A program made the translations under genes and the position numbers. Positions 45,253-53,015 of a stretch of 64,000 nt of DNA are shown one piece after another. How positions within the stretch are numbered: position 1 is the first letter of the stretch; every line of letters starts with the position of its first letter. The notes below the pieces were generated by a model. It had not been told where the DNA came from. It searched no databases and worked only from the letters and a program-made list of their open reading frames with translations. The stretch comes from Longitalea luteola (lineage in GTDB: Bacteria; Bacteroidota; Bacteroidia; Chitinophagales; Chitinophagaceae). Where the stretch lies: the NCBI RefSeq assembly GCF_017356035.1, contig NZ_JAFIQX010000003.1, positions 310,001-374,000 of the forward strand, read 5' to 3'.

Positions 45253-45999
45253 TTAACCTTCAAAGATAAGCGAGAACACGATCATGCGGGAATTCAGCTG
45301 ATCGATGGAACGCGAATATTTGAGGTTCACATCGCGCGAGTGAATATTCGACAATCCGTTACTCACCTTGATCTCCGGAGAAAGGATGAAGACCGGGAAA
45401 TAAAAGTTGAACCCGATGCCGGCCTCTACCCCAAAATCATATTTTTTGAGTTTTACCAGGTCCTCGGCTTTACGGGCCGTGGAATTGGAGGCCAGGTCAT
45501 ACTCGAACTTGGCGCCACCGAACATATACACCCTGAAATTGCCGATGCGGTCGCTACGGAACTTCAGGTGCACGGGCAGGCCCAGCAAGATACTTTCTAC
45601 CCGTTTTGTCATGATGGGTTGTTCATTCTTGCTTACATCCGGGTGCTTTATGTGATAGGTGAGATTTTTATAGGCGAATAATAACTGCGGGAAAATGGCC
45701 CGCAGCTCAAAACGGTTCGATAAACGCAGGGTGTGCATACCCGCCAGACCAAATCCGCCCACGTTTTGCGGCTCTGACACCATCACGCTGTCTTCATTCA
45801 GAAATGAGGGGTGCTGGCTTACCTGGAAGCGGGAATTATTGTAAATAAGCCCGATACCCAGATAATATTTTTTACTATCGTGATCTGGAAGGTTTAATTC
45901 ATCCCTTAATTGAGCATTTACCTGTTGAGAGGTGATCAAAAGCATTAGCCCTGCTGCCCATCTTTTTAACTGGCTTTTCTGCCGCAATAAATAGTACAT
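45253..45999 (-). CDS. porT: Type IX secretion outer-membrane protein PorT
   Basis: An eight-stranded beta-barrel type protein of 248 residues with a signal peptide (AAGLMLLITSQQVNAQ), resembling PorT/SprT, a component needed for the type IX secretion system and gliding of Bacteroidota. Supporting features are LPDHDSKKYYLGIGLIYNNSRF at the start of the mature part, alternating amphipathic strands, and SIDQLNSRMIVFSLIFEG at the end. Its position directly after ubiE, with a 34-bp overlap, is an arrangement I know from many Bacteroidota genomes. It gives the two cargo-like proteins of this window a secretion route. Confidence 0.85.
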   Translation of the reverse strand: MYYLLRQKSQLKRWAAGLMLLITSQQVNAQLRDELNLPDHDSKKYYLGIGLIYNNSRFQVSQHPSFLNEDSVMVSEPQNVGGFGLAGMHTLRLSNRFELRAIFPQLLFAYKNLTYHIKHPDVSKNEQPIMTKRVESILLGLPVHLKFRSDRIGNFRVYMFGGAKFEYDLASNSTARKAEDLVKLKKYDFGVEAGIGFNFYFPVFILSPEIKVSNGLSNIHSRDVNLKYSRSIDQLNSRMIVFSLIFEG

Positions 46000-46715
46000 A
46001 TTCCTAAACTCAGCCGTTTTAGTGTAGTATTCGTAAACCCAACTTGTTGTAAAATATGTAGAAATGTTTCGCCTTCGGGAAATGCTTTTACTGATTGATT
46101 CAAATATTGATACGCGTCCTTATTTTTCGACAGCCATTGCCCCGCACGCGGCGCAACGATGTTCATGTAAAGGTTATATAAACTTTTGAAGCCCGTTTTA
46201 CGGGGTTTCGAGAATTCAAGTATAACTACTTTACCACCAGGCTTTAGTACACGGAACATTTCAGCCAGCCCTTTTTCAAGGTTTTCGAAGTTCCGCACAC
46301 CAAAGGCCACCGTAATAGCATCAAACGTGCGGTCGGGAAAATTTATTGCCTCACTATCGCCCTTTAACAATTCTATTTGCTTACTAAGCAATAATTTATC
46401 GATCTTCTGCCGCCCCAGGTTCAGCATTCCTTCCGAAATATCTATGCCAACAATTTTTTCGGGGCGCAGGTACTTCCACGTCATAATGGCCACATCGGCT
46501 GTGCCGGTTGCCACATCCAGCACCAGACGCGGTTGGATCTCTTTCAGTTCGCCGATGGCGCGTTTGCGCCAGGAAACATCGATGCCTCCCGATAAAAAGC
46601 GGTTCAGGAAGTCGTATCTGAAGGCGATCTGATCGAACATGGCCGCTACCTGCTCCTTTTTGGTCTGCTGCGAGTCGTTGAACGGCACTATATTATCGTG
46701 TGAATATTTCGACAT
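45966..46715 (-). CDS. ubiE: Demethylmenaquinone/ubiquinone methyltransferase UbiE/MenG
   Basis: SAM-dependent C-methyltransferase; in Bacteroidota it makes menaquinone from demethylmenaquinone. Motifs are KKEQVAAMFDQIAFRYDFLN (family start), RFLSGGIDVSWRKRAI, LDVATGTADVA, DISEGMLNLGRQK, VAFGVRNFENLEKGL and KVVILEFSKPR. I prefer the ATG at 46715 (MSKYSHD); another ATG six codons up at 46733 lies partly inside the heptanucleotide repeat. The 3' end overlaps porT by 34 bp in another frame. The gene is divergent from engB. Confidence 0.94.
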   Translation of the reverse strand: MSKYSHDNIVPFNDSQQTKKEQVAAMFDQIAFRYDFLNRFLSGGIDVSWRKRAIGELKEIQPRLVLDVATGTADVAIMTWKYLRPEKIVGIDISEGMLNLGRQKIDKLLLSKQIELLKGDSEAINFPDRTFDAITVAFGVRNFENLEKGLAEMFRVLKPGGKVVILEFSKPRKTGFKSLYNLYMNIVAPRAGQWLSKNKDAYQYLNQSVKAFPEGETFLHILQQVGFTNTTLKRLSLGICTIYCGRKAS

Positions 46716-46732
46716 GGTGGGCAAAGATAGCA

Positions 46733-46760
46733 TAGTTTATAGTTCAAGGTTTGTAGTTTA
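46733..46760. repeat. Heptanucleotide repeat, left arm
   Basis: Four 7-bp units of the type TAGTT[tc]A (TAGTTTA, TAGTTCA, AGGTTTG, TAGTTTA) directly upstream of ubiE. They face the array at 46884, whose units are the reverse complement (TAAACTA type). Confidence 0.75.
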
Positions 46761-46883
46761 TTGTCCCGGCTGATAATTCCTGTCAGCTTCCGTTGCGTCG
46801 CACACTTCAGCGGCTGCTCCGCTGATCGGCTTTTAAAAAATGCAGGTAGGTGAAATTAGTCATGAGGTTACCGGTGAAGAATC

Positions 46884-46925
46884 ACAACCACAAACTATAA
46901 ACCACAAACTACAAACCATAAACTA
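46884..46925. repeat. Heptanucleotide repeat, right arm
   Basis: Six 7-bp units of the type [tc]AAAC[tc]A end 15 bp before the engB start. They are in opposite orientation to the array at 46733, so the 120 bp between the arrays is framed by an imperfect inverted repeat in the divergent ubiE/engB control region. Confidence 0.8.
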
Positions 46926-46940
46926 ATTCTATCTTGCAGC

Positions 46941-47597
46941 ATGATCATTCAGTCAGCCACCTATCTCATCAGCAGCCCGGATTATACGAAATGCCCAAAG
47001 GCCGACCGGCCCGAATATGCTTTTATTGGCCGAAGCAATGTGGGCAAATCGTCATTGATCAATATGATCTGTGATAACCATAAACTGGCAAAAACGTCTG
47101 CTTCGCCCGGTAAAACACAACTGATCAATCATTTTGATATAAAAAGTATTTCGGGAGAAAGCAGCCCGGCACGGCGGGGAGAAACTACCGCGTGGTATCT
47201 GGTGGATCTGCCGGGTTATGGATTTGCGAAAGTTTCGCAAACCCAGCGTAAACAGTGGGAGAAAATGATCGAGAACTATTTGCGCAACCGCGAGAACCTG
47301 GTGAATGTGTTCGTGCTGATCGATAGCCGGCATAGTCCGCAAAAGCTCGATCTTGAGTTTATAAACCAACTGGGTGAATGGCAGGTACCGTTTAACCTCG
47401 TGTTTACCAAAGCCGATAAAGAGACCCAGAAAGAAGTGAGCAAGAATGTAAAAGCGTTCCTCGACGCCATGCGCAAAACATGGCAATTCTTACCTCAGCA
47501 TTTTGTGACCAGCGCCGAAAAAAAAATGGGAAGGGATAAATTACTGCAGTTCATTGATGCCTGCAACCAGGAAGTGAACAATGGGGAAGATAGTTAA
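46941..47597 (+). CDS. engB: Ribosome biogenesis GTPase EngB (YihA/YsxC)
   Basis: Essential GTPase needed for late assembly of the large ribosomal subunit. The G motifs are clear: G1 GRSNVGKSS near residue 30, G2 region KTSASPGKT, G3 DLPGYG near 89, G4 TKAD near 156, and TSAEKKMGRDK for the G5 area. The length of 218 exceeds the usual 195-205, because the hairpin between G2 and G3 carries an extra stretch (SISGESSPARRGETTA). No partner gene lies in the same direction; ubiE is divergent with the repeat arrays in between. Confidence 0.95.
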   Translation: MIIQSATYLISSPDYTKCPKADRPEYAFIGRSNVGKSSLINMICDNHKLAKTSASPGKTQLINHFDIKSISGESSPARRGETTAWYLVDLPGYGFAKVSQTQRKQWEKMIENYLRNRENLVNVFVLIDSRHSPQKLDLEFINQLGEWQVPFNLVFTKADKETQKEVSKNVKAFLDAMRKTWQFLPQHFVTSAEKKMGRDKLLQFIDACNQEVNNGEDS

Positions 47598-47674
47598 GCG
47601 TTGTGCAAGCGGCGCTGATGTAGTAAAAATAGAAGCGACAAACCCTCGAGTTGTGGCCGGTGCACAACTGAACA

Positions 47675-47707
47675 TTAAAAAACCCTCCGTTTGCAGCGTG
47701 AGGGTTT
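47675..47707 (-). terminator. Terminator of the YkuK-like gene
   Basis: An 8-bp stem (47680-47687 with 47700-47707) directly after the TAG at 47708; on the minus strand it is followed by six T (47682-47677, partly shared with the stem). It separates the gene from the convergent engB. Confidence 0.75.
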
Positions 47708-48184
47708 CTAGTTTACTACTTTATTGGCACAGCTGCTGCTGGCGAAGGCTTCAGGTTTGGCTTTAAAGGCAAAGCCCATTCCCAATATGTAACCCATGGC
47801 TTCCTTCAGGGCATCGTTGCTTTTGAAGTGCGGATTGGTGTTAATGTCCGCATGAACTTCCATGTCTACATTGTACAGGTTGAACAGGTGACAAAGGTCA
47901 TAAGCTATTTCAATGCTCTTGGCCACCTCTACCAGCATCCTTTCTTTGATGCTGTATTGTTTCCTGGTTTTTTCATTGTGAATGAACATAAATCCTCCAT
48001 GTCCTTCACGTAGAAAGACAATAACCGTGGCAAATTCGGTTTCTGCGCCCTTTACCTGTGAATCGGTACCGATACAAACTTTAAGGTGATACCCTTTTTC
48101 TGTTTCGCGTTTGATAGCAAGTTCAACGGCATCGACAATGGGCAGGTCTATCGGGTCGCCATTAAATTTTCTCCATAACATCAT
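47708..48184 (-). CDS. YkuK-like ribonuclease H-fold protein (DUF458)
   Basis: A 158-residue cytoplasmic protein of the DUF458/YkuK group, with a predicted RNase H-like fold. VCIGTDSQVKGAETEFATVIVFLREG carries the first acidic residue of such a site; DMEVHADINTNPHFKSNDALKEA and GYILGMGFAFKAKPEAFASS are the conserved C-terminal parts. The molecular role is not known to me. Its start is either the ATG at 48184 or the next codon, also ATG. A perfect 17-bp hairpin lies only 3 bp upstream, which leaves almost no room for a free ribosome-binding site. Confidence 0.85.
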   Translation of the reverse strand: MMLWRKFNGDPIDLPIVDAVELAIKRETEKGYHLKVCIGTDSQVKGAETEFATVIVFLREGHGGFMFIHNEKTRKQYSIKERMLVEVAKSIEIAYDLCHLFNLYNVDMEVHADINTNPHFKSNDALKEAMGYILGMGFAFKAKPEAFASSSCANKVVN

Positions 48185-48187
48185 AAT

Positions 48188-48228
48188 GAAAAACGGGTTT
48201 TTCGAATTTACCGAAAAACCCGTTTTTC
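48188..48228 (-). terminator. 17-bp perfect hairpin after the zincin gene
   Basis: A perfect 17-bp inverted repeat (48188-48204 and 48212-48228) with a 7-nt loop, made of CGAAAAACCCGTTTTTC and its complement. It follows the stop of the minus-strand metalloprotease gene (48246) and ends 3 bp before the start of the next gene. It is likely a terminator, though its T-tract lies within the stem. Confidence 0.75.
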
Positions 48229-48245
48229 ACCAAATCATATGATTA

Positions 48246-49832
48246 TTATTGTTTTATTAATTTCCAGGTAGCAGTCTCTGCTTCGCCTTGAATTCTAAGC
48301 AGAACCATGCCTTTTTGTGCGTTTGTTATATCAATGTTATTTGTTCCGGAAAAGAGTTTGCCACGTTGTAACAGGCGGCCCGTTCCATCAAGAACCTGGT
48401 AGTTGCTTTCATTATTGGAATTAACAACTATTGCATTAGTAACCATGGTATTCATGATCCTGGCAATGGCCTTGTCGTCGTTTTTGTCGCGCAGCGTAAT
48501 TACGTTCGAATAGTATGATCTTTCATCCGCAGCAGTGATAACCCGTATACGATAAAAGGGCGCATTATCCGTTAATGGCTTCCACGAGAAGGTCTTTGTG
48601 CCGGCGCTCAGCTGGGCAAGGGCTTCATAACGCACTCCATCTTTTGAGTTCTGAATTTCAATATGTTTAACGGCTTCATCGGCTTCATACGTCCAGCTGA
48701 GGTTATGCGTTCCTGCACTCGTTTTGCCCGACAATGCCAACCGGTGAATGGGTAATACACTGATGGGCGAGGCGCTGATGGAATAATAACCGAGGCTTTC
48801 ATTTTTTACCAGGTGTGCATTGGCTGTGCCTTCCACCACCAGGTAATAAGTGCCACTGTTAAGGTTACTGTCGAGGCTGGCATTTACCAAAGCGGCCGGG
48901 TTGTACTGGCCAATGGTATCGGCTTTATCATTCAGCAGACTGACCTTGATATCGAGGTTGGCGCCCGAGTTGTTCGAACCTACGTTCTGGGGCACTGCAC
49001 TCAGGTGTACATAAGTTGGGTTGGAGATCGTGAATTTGAAAACATCTTTATCAGTTCCCGAGTTTATCAAGCCGGTAGTGGTAAAACCGGTATTGGTAAA
49101 TCCTACTGAGGTTGCTGTCATATGGTTGTTGCCAATATCATCGGTACGGTAACCAAAATTGTTCACGGGGCCTGAAATGATGGCCATATCATCCTGGTAG
49201 TAATTACAACCGTATGTATTGGTGCCATAGTGCCAGGTAGTAATGTTCCTGTAATAGCCTACACCCATGATAGGCGCCCAGCTGGTCTCTCCACTGCCGG
49301 TGCCGGGATTGTATTCGGTTTTCTGACACGCGGTTGTGTAGGCGCTCTGGTGTTGCAGGCCAAGGGTATGGCCGGCTTCATGTGAAGCAGCTTCTGCTAC
49401 ATTTTTGGTATTGTTTCCCAGTAAACTGCTGAATACAAAACAAGGCGTATTGTCGCCCCAGGTAAAGGAGCCCACCATAGCTACACCGCCTGCGCTGCCA
49501 TACCATTGGTAGGTAGGTGTAATGATCACACGCATGCGTTGCTTTAAAGGGGCAGCAGCATACACGGTTGAGTCGGTGGTAATGTTAACATTAAAAATGC
49601 GGTAATCTTCAGCAACCCGGTTAAAGATCTCGGTCATGCTGGTTGTAGTAAAGCCCGAAGGTTGGGCGTTGATAGGACCGCCCCAGTTCCAGGAGGTGCC
49701 GGTTACGTATTGTCCGTCAAAGTCCAGGTAAATAGTGGCCCTGGCCGATGGATAACTGTTCAGGATTGGAACCTGTGCTTGCAAGCTGGACGCAACTGCT
49801 AGTCCAAACAGTACGGTAAAAATGGTTTTCAT
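48246..49832 (-). CDS. Secreted zinc metalloprotease with type IX sorting domain
   Basis: A 528-residue secreted peptidase of the metzincin type. The signal peptide (FGLAVASSLQAQV) is followed by YLDFDGQYVTGTSWN and the zinc site HEAGHTLGLQH (HExxHxxGxxH) near residue 149, with the Met-turn probably in APIMGVGYY. A beta-sandwich (about 235-345), an Ig/Fn3-like domain (about 355-440) and a C-terminal sorting domain (NESNYQVLDGTGRLLQRG to WKLIKQ) complete it. It is expected to be exported by the type IX system and to act outside the cell. The small secreted protein gene 76 bp upstream may be its partner. Confidence 0.87.
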   Translation of the reverse strand: MKTIFTVLFGLAVASSLQAQVPILNSYPSARATIYLDFDGQYVTGTSWNWGGPINAQPSGFTTTSMTEIFNRVAEDYRIFNVNITTDSTVYAAAPLKQRMRVIITPTYQWYGSAGGVAMVGSFTWGDNTPCFVFSSLLGNNTKNVAEAASHEAGHTLGLQHQSAYTTACQKTEYNPGTGSGETSWAPIMGVGYYRNITTWHYGTNTYGCNYYQDDMAIISGPVNNFGYRTDDIGNNHMTATSVGFTNTGFTTTGLINSGTDKDVFKFTISNPTYVHLSAVPQNVGSNNSGANLDIKVSLLNDKADTIGQYNPAALVNASLDSNLNSGTYYLVVEGTANAHLVKNESLGYYSISASPISVLPIHRLALSGKTSAGTHNLSWTYEADEAVKHIEIQNSKDGVRYEALAQLSAGTKTFSWKPLTDNAPFYRIRVITAADERSYYSNVITLRDKNDDKAIARIMNTMVTNAIVVNSNNESNYQVLDGTGRLLQRGKLFSGTNNIDITNAQKGMVLLRIQGEAETATWKLIKQ

Positions 49833-49908
49833 TGGATCAGATGCGGATTTGGAGGTTAAACTAAATAGTGCTGAAAGGTTTCTGTAGGTTATATGCGATC
49901 AACAATGG

Positions 49909-50367
49909 TTATTCAACCATAAAATGGGCTTTGGGCTTCTTTATCCAGTAATACCGGTTGTTTTCTTCTGTTAGGACCAGTACTTCATCTGACTTCGGGT
50001 TAATAATGCGGCCTACCAGTTTTTGCGTATTGTCGGCCTCGGTGATAACTGATACCGTGCAAAAAGCGCCGGGCATCGTGATAGAACGAATATTCATGCT
50101 TTCGACGCCTGCTGCCGATCGCACTCTTTCAACCAGCTCTCCGTCAAATTCAAAATTGCCGAGCGCCAGGTTTACTCTTTCAGAAACGCGGGAAGAAGTA
50201 AGTTTTTTTAATGCCGGAAGATTACATTCCAGTTTCAGCGGGAGCTGCGTTAGCGATGTAGCCTTGTTTAAAACAGGCTTTTGGGTGATGGGTTGTTGTT
50301 GGGCCGAAATTGTCTGGTATGCGAATATGCATGCCACTAAGAGCCCCACAGCATGTAGGTTTTTCAT
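49909..50367 (-). CDS. Small secreted protein, unrecognised
   Basis: A 152-residue protein with a signal peptide (LLVACIFAYQTISAQ). The mature part of about 130 residues starts with a Gln/Pro-rich segment, then a compact mixed alpha/beta region (LALGNFEFDGELVERV, FCTVSVITEADNTQKLVGRI, VLVLTEENNRYYWIKKP). There is no sorting domain and only one Cys pair. I know no family. It stands just before the zincin gene on the same strand with a 76-bp gap, so it could be an inhibitor, chaperone or propeptide-like partner; that is inference from position only. Confidence 0.6.
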   Translation of the reverse strand: MKNLHAVGLLVACIFAYQTISAQQQPITQKPVLNKATSLTQLPLKLECNLPALKKLTSSRVSERVNLALGNFEFDGELVERVRSAAGVESMNIRSITMPGAFCTVSVITEADNTQKLVGRIINPKSDEVLVLTEENNRYYWIKKPKAHFMVE

Positions 50368-50567
50368 TTGTACGGGTTTTAAATGTACGGATCTGGATTA
50401 CGTTGGTATGGGTCTTAGGGTGTATTAAATCTACGTGCCTTTCTACGTGCCTTTCGATCTGATACAAATGTAGAACGCAAATGATATTCGGTTATTTTAC
50501 AGGAGGGTAAGAATCAAAGTTATGAGTGTTAAATATTGATCCTACTAGGGGTATTTACTATCGCTAT

Positions 50568-50939
50568 TTAGTACTGACCCGTGCTTAACAACACTAAAGT
50601 GCAGGCTTCCAATGGCTGAATGCCGTTGTTTTTTGCAAGATCATACAGTTCAGCGTTTTCTGCCCCTGGATTAAATATAATACGTTTTGGCTGAAGGGAT
50701 AGTATATAATCGTAGTATTCTTTCTGATGAAGGGGGTTGAGGTACAGGGTAACTGTATCAACCGTTTCAAGGGGCTTTTTCTCGGTGGTTATATCCACAT
50801 CCAGCACCCGCCCCTGCTTGCGGCCAATGGCGGCTACCGGATGCTGATGCCTGCGTAAACTATTAATAGCCAGAAAACTATACCGGTTCGGATTTTCCGA
50901 AGCGCCTAGTACCAGCGTTTTTTTATTGCCTTTTTCCAT
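50568..50939 (-). CDS. CoA-binding Rossmann protein (YccU-like)
   Basis: Small cytoplasmic protein of the CoA-binding domain (PF13380/YccU) group, with the Rossmann start KKTLVLGASENPNRYSFLAI and IIFNPGAENAEL. Relatives bind CoA, but the metabolic role is unknown. It has 123 residues from the ATG at 50939 (MEKGNKKT); 13 further codons are open upstream but do not match the family. Single gene. Confidence 0.82.
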   Translation of the reverse strand: MEKGNKKTLVLGASENPNRYSFLAINSLRRHQHPVAAIGRKQGRVLDVDITTEKKPLETVDTVTLYLNPLHQKEYYDYILSLQPKRIIFNPGAENAELYDLAKNNGIQPLEACTLVLLSTGQY

Positions 50940-51024
50940 AATGCTATAAAACAATCTGTTTACTGGAATGGTTGTCATTCAAATCTATAATATTTATCGG
51001 GTAAACAAAACGGCTGGTAAAGTG

Positions 51025-52149
51025 TTAACACGACACTCTATTACTTCCAAACACATGATACTTACTCCGGGGTAATGTATGAATGATATCATTTAGCGCG
51101 TGCTCCAGGGCGTTATATTTGAACGTAAAGCCTGATCGCAGCATTCTGGCCGGATATACCCATCTGCTCTTTAAGATCAGTTCGGTTTCTGTACCAATGA
51201 GGGCGGCGCCCGCTTCCAGCATCCAGGCAAAGGCTGGTAAACCGATGGTATGACCTGTTATGCGACGCAGCGTTTTCATAAAGTGGGCATTGGTCACTGC
51301 ATTCGGCGAACCGGCGATGTATATACCCTCCATATCATTGTGTTCATAACACCATTCAACCATCCTGCACAGGTCTTCTATGTGTATCCAGCTATACATT
51401 TGCGTGCCATCGCCCTGGTAGCCACCCAGCCGGGCTTTTAACAGGTTGCAATAAGGTATCATTACCCCGCCCTGTCCGAGAGTGATGGCGGTGCGGAGCG
51501 CTATTTTCCGGGTGAAAGGCGTGCGTTGTTCAAAGAAGGCCTGTTCCCAGTGTTTGCACACCTGAACTGAAAAATCCGTGTCCAGTTCTTTATAGCGACT
51601 GCTATGCCGGCCTTCCCGAAACCGTGTTTTGATTTTTTTGTATTGATAGCGTAGCCGGTCGAAAAAGGAATAAGGCATATTGTCGGCTTTGGCGTCGCTG
51701 ATAACACCTGTGAATTCATCATTGGGTTTGTCGGTCGTATGGCGGTAAATAGTGGCTGAAGAGGAATTGATCCAAAGCCGGGGCGGAACGGTACATTGAC
51801 GTATCGCTTCTCCAAGCGCCCTGGTCGACAAAGTGCGGCTGTTGATGATCTGCTGTTTATTTCTTTCGGTATAACGGCAATTCACCGATTTGCCGGCCAG
51901 GTTGATCACAATGTCTGCACCGTCGATATCCTGCAACCAGTGCTTCTCAACATGCTCTCCATCCCATCGCCAATACGTGATGTTGTATCCATCGGCTGCT
52001 TTCACCAGGGGATGTTTATAATTGTTATTTTGACTGCTGACCGCCTGACGGCTCAGTATTATTACATGGTTGTCATTTCCGAAATACCGGGCCATTGCCT
52101 GGCCAATAAAACCGGTTCCACCGGCAATGACAATTTTTTTGTGTTTCAT
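51025..52149 (-). CDS. TIGR01777 family NAD(P)-dependent epimerase
   Basis: Extended short-chain dehydrogenase of the TIGR01777/SDR39U1 group, substrate unknown. The N-terminal nucleotide-binding loop is VIAGGTGFIGQAMARYF, followed by VINLAGKSVNCRYTERNK and WINSSSATIYRHT (serine of the catalytic set). The C-terminal DUF1731 part is WMLEAGAALIGTETELILKSRWVYP. From the ATG at 52149 it has 374 residues, about 70 more than usual, due mainly to an inserted basic stretch (DRLRYQYKKIKTRFREGRHS). The frame is open 24 codons further up without family similarity. Confidence 0.87.
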   Translation of the reverse strand: MKHKKIVIAGGTGFIGQAMARYFGNDNHVIILSRQAVSSQNNNYKHPLVKAADGYNITYWRWDGEHVEKHWLQDIDGADIVINLAGKSVNCRYTERNKQQIINSRTLSTRALGEAIRQCTVPPRLWINSSSATIYRHTTDKPNDEFTGVISDAKADNMPYSFFDRLRYQYKKIKTRFREGRHSSRYKELDTDFSVQVCKHWEQAFFEQRTPFTRKIALRTAITLGQGGVMIPYCNLLKARLGGYQGDGTQMYSWIHIEDLCRMVEWCYEHNDMEGIYIAGSPNAVTNAHFMKTLRRITGHTIGLPAFAWMLEAGAALIGTETELILKSRWVYPARMLRSGFTFKYNALEHALNDIIHTLPRSKYHVFGSNRVSC

Positions 52150-52300
52150 AACAGGGGAATTAAGGTGGAAAGCACATCGATTAGGAAAGGGTAGAAACAG
52201 GCGGGTAAATAAACAGATCACATCTGTCCGGTTAACGATCCGGCCATCCTAACGGCGTGTTCATAGTTTTCATATTTTCAGAAATAAATGAAATGTAAAT

Positions 52301-52325
52301 GTATAATAAAAGCCGGCGAACCGGC
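52301..52325 (-). terminator. Terminator between gbsR-like and epimerase genes
   Basis: Stem GCCGG/CCGGC (52312-52316 with 52321-52325) with a TTCG loop on the minus strand, followed by TTTTATTAT. It is short but GC-rich, with a stable tetraloop. It separates the regulator gene from the epimerase gene. Confidence 0.55.
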
Positions 52326-52331
52326 GTTATT

Positions 52332-52387
52332 AAGTTTATAGTTCAAAGTTCATAGTTCTCAGTTAACACTTTCAGGTTCGAAGTGTA
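52332..52387. repeat. Heptanucleotide repeat
   Basis: Five clear 7-bp units from 52332 to 52366 (AAGTTTA, TAGTTCA, AAGTTCA, TAGTTCT, CAGTTAA) and three weaker ones to 52387. They are the same type and orientation as the array at 46733. The repeat fills the start of the gap behind the regulator gene. Confidence 0.75.
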
Positions 52388-52441
52388 GGGCCCAGGTTTC
52401 TCACAGTTCTTAACTAAACTGCATATTTGATGTTTACAGCG

Positions 52442-52948
52442 TTACCGGAAGATCTTCATCAGGTTGCCCAGGAACCAGTTCTCATCAGCTTTGACCAGTC
52501 CATCGAGCATTTTATCGGCCTGTAAGCCAAAACGCCGGATGCTGCTAACGGTTTCGGTGAACTGTTTAATGTGTTTGTCTTTTTTATCGCCCTCTACATC
52601 TTCCAACTGGTCGAGCAGGCGTAACATAGGATCCAGCTCTCTTTTCTTGCGCTCTTTCACGATTTGCGTGGCTACCTTCCAGATATCTTTTTCGGCAGAA
52701 AAGAACTCTTTGCGTTCTCCGGGGATCAAAATGCGGAATACCAATCCCCAATCGACCAGGTCACGGATATTCATATTTACATTGCCACGGCTTATGTTCA
52801 GCTGTTCCATGATATCATCCTGGCTTAATGGATCGGGACTGATCATCAGCAAGGCATGAATTTGCGCCATGGTGCGGTTAATGCCCCAATGGGATCCAAA
52901 TGCCCCCCAGGAGGCTATGAATTGGTGTTGCGCTTCTTCCAGTTTCAT
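52442..52948 (-). CDS. GbsR/MarR family transcriptional regulator
   Basis: Winged-helix regulator of 168 residues, GbsR type. The N-terminal WGAFGSHWGINRTMAQIHALL and DDIMEQLNISRGNVNMNIRDLVDWGLV form the DNA-binding domain, and the C-terminal half is a helical dimer/ligand region. Members respond to small molecules such as choline or to envelope cues. It is encoded directly downstream of the polyketide/prenyltransferase operon in the same direction (66-bp gap), with an AT-rich palindrome between them, so it may control that operon and itself. Confidence 0.88.
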   Translation of the reverse strand: MKLEEAQHQFIASWGAFGSHWGINRTMAQIHALLMISPDPLSQDDIMEQLNISRGNVNMNIRDLVDWGLVFRILIPGERKEFFSAEKDIWKVATQIVKERKKRELDPMLRLLDQLEDVEGDKKDKHIKQFTETVSSIRRFGLQADKMLDGLVKADENWFLGNLMKIFR

Positions 52949-52992
52949 ATTTTACCCTTCTTCCCAAAATTAAGCCCTATTTCTGAAGTTTC

Positions 52993-53015
52993 AAAAATTA
53001 ATGAAATTAATTTTT
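52993..53015. promoter_or_regulatory. AT-rich palindrome upstream of the GbsR-like gene
   Basis: A perfect 10-bp inverted repeat AAAAATTAAT/ATTAATTTTT with a 3-nt centre, located 45 bp before the regulator start and touching the stop of the DUF5723 gene. MarR-type proteins bind palindromes of about this size, so it could be an operator. It could also be a weak terminator. Confidence 0.4.

Noticed and set aside
46808-46824. Terminator in the ubiE/engB spacer
   Set aside because: A 6-bp stem exists, but it is in a divergent promoter region with no gene ending there.
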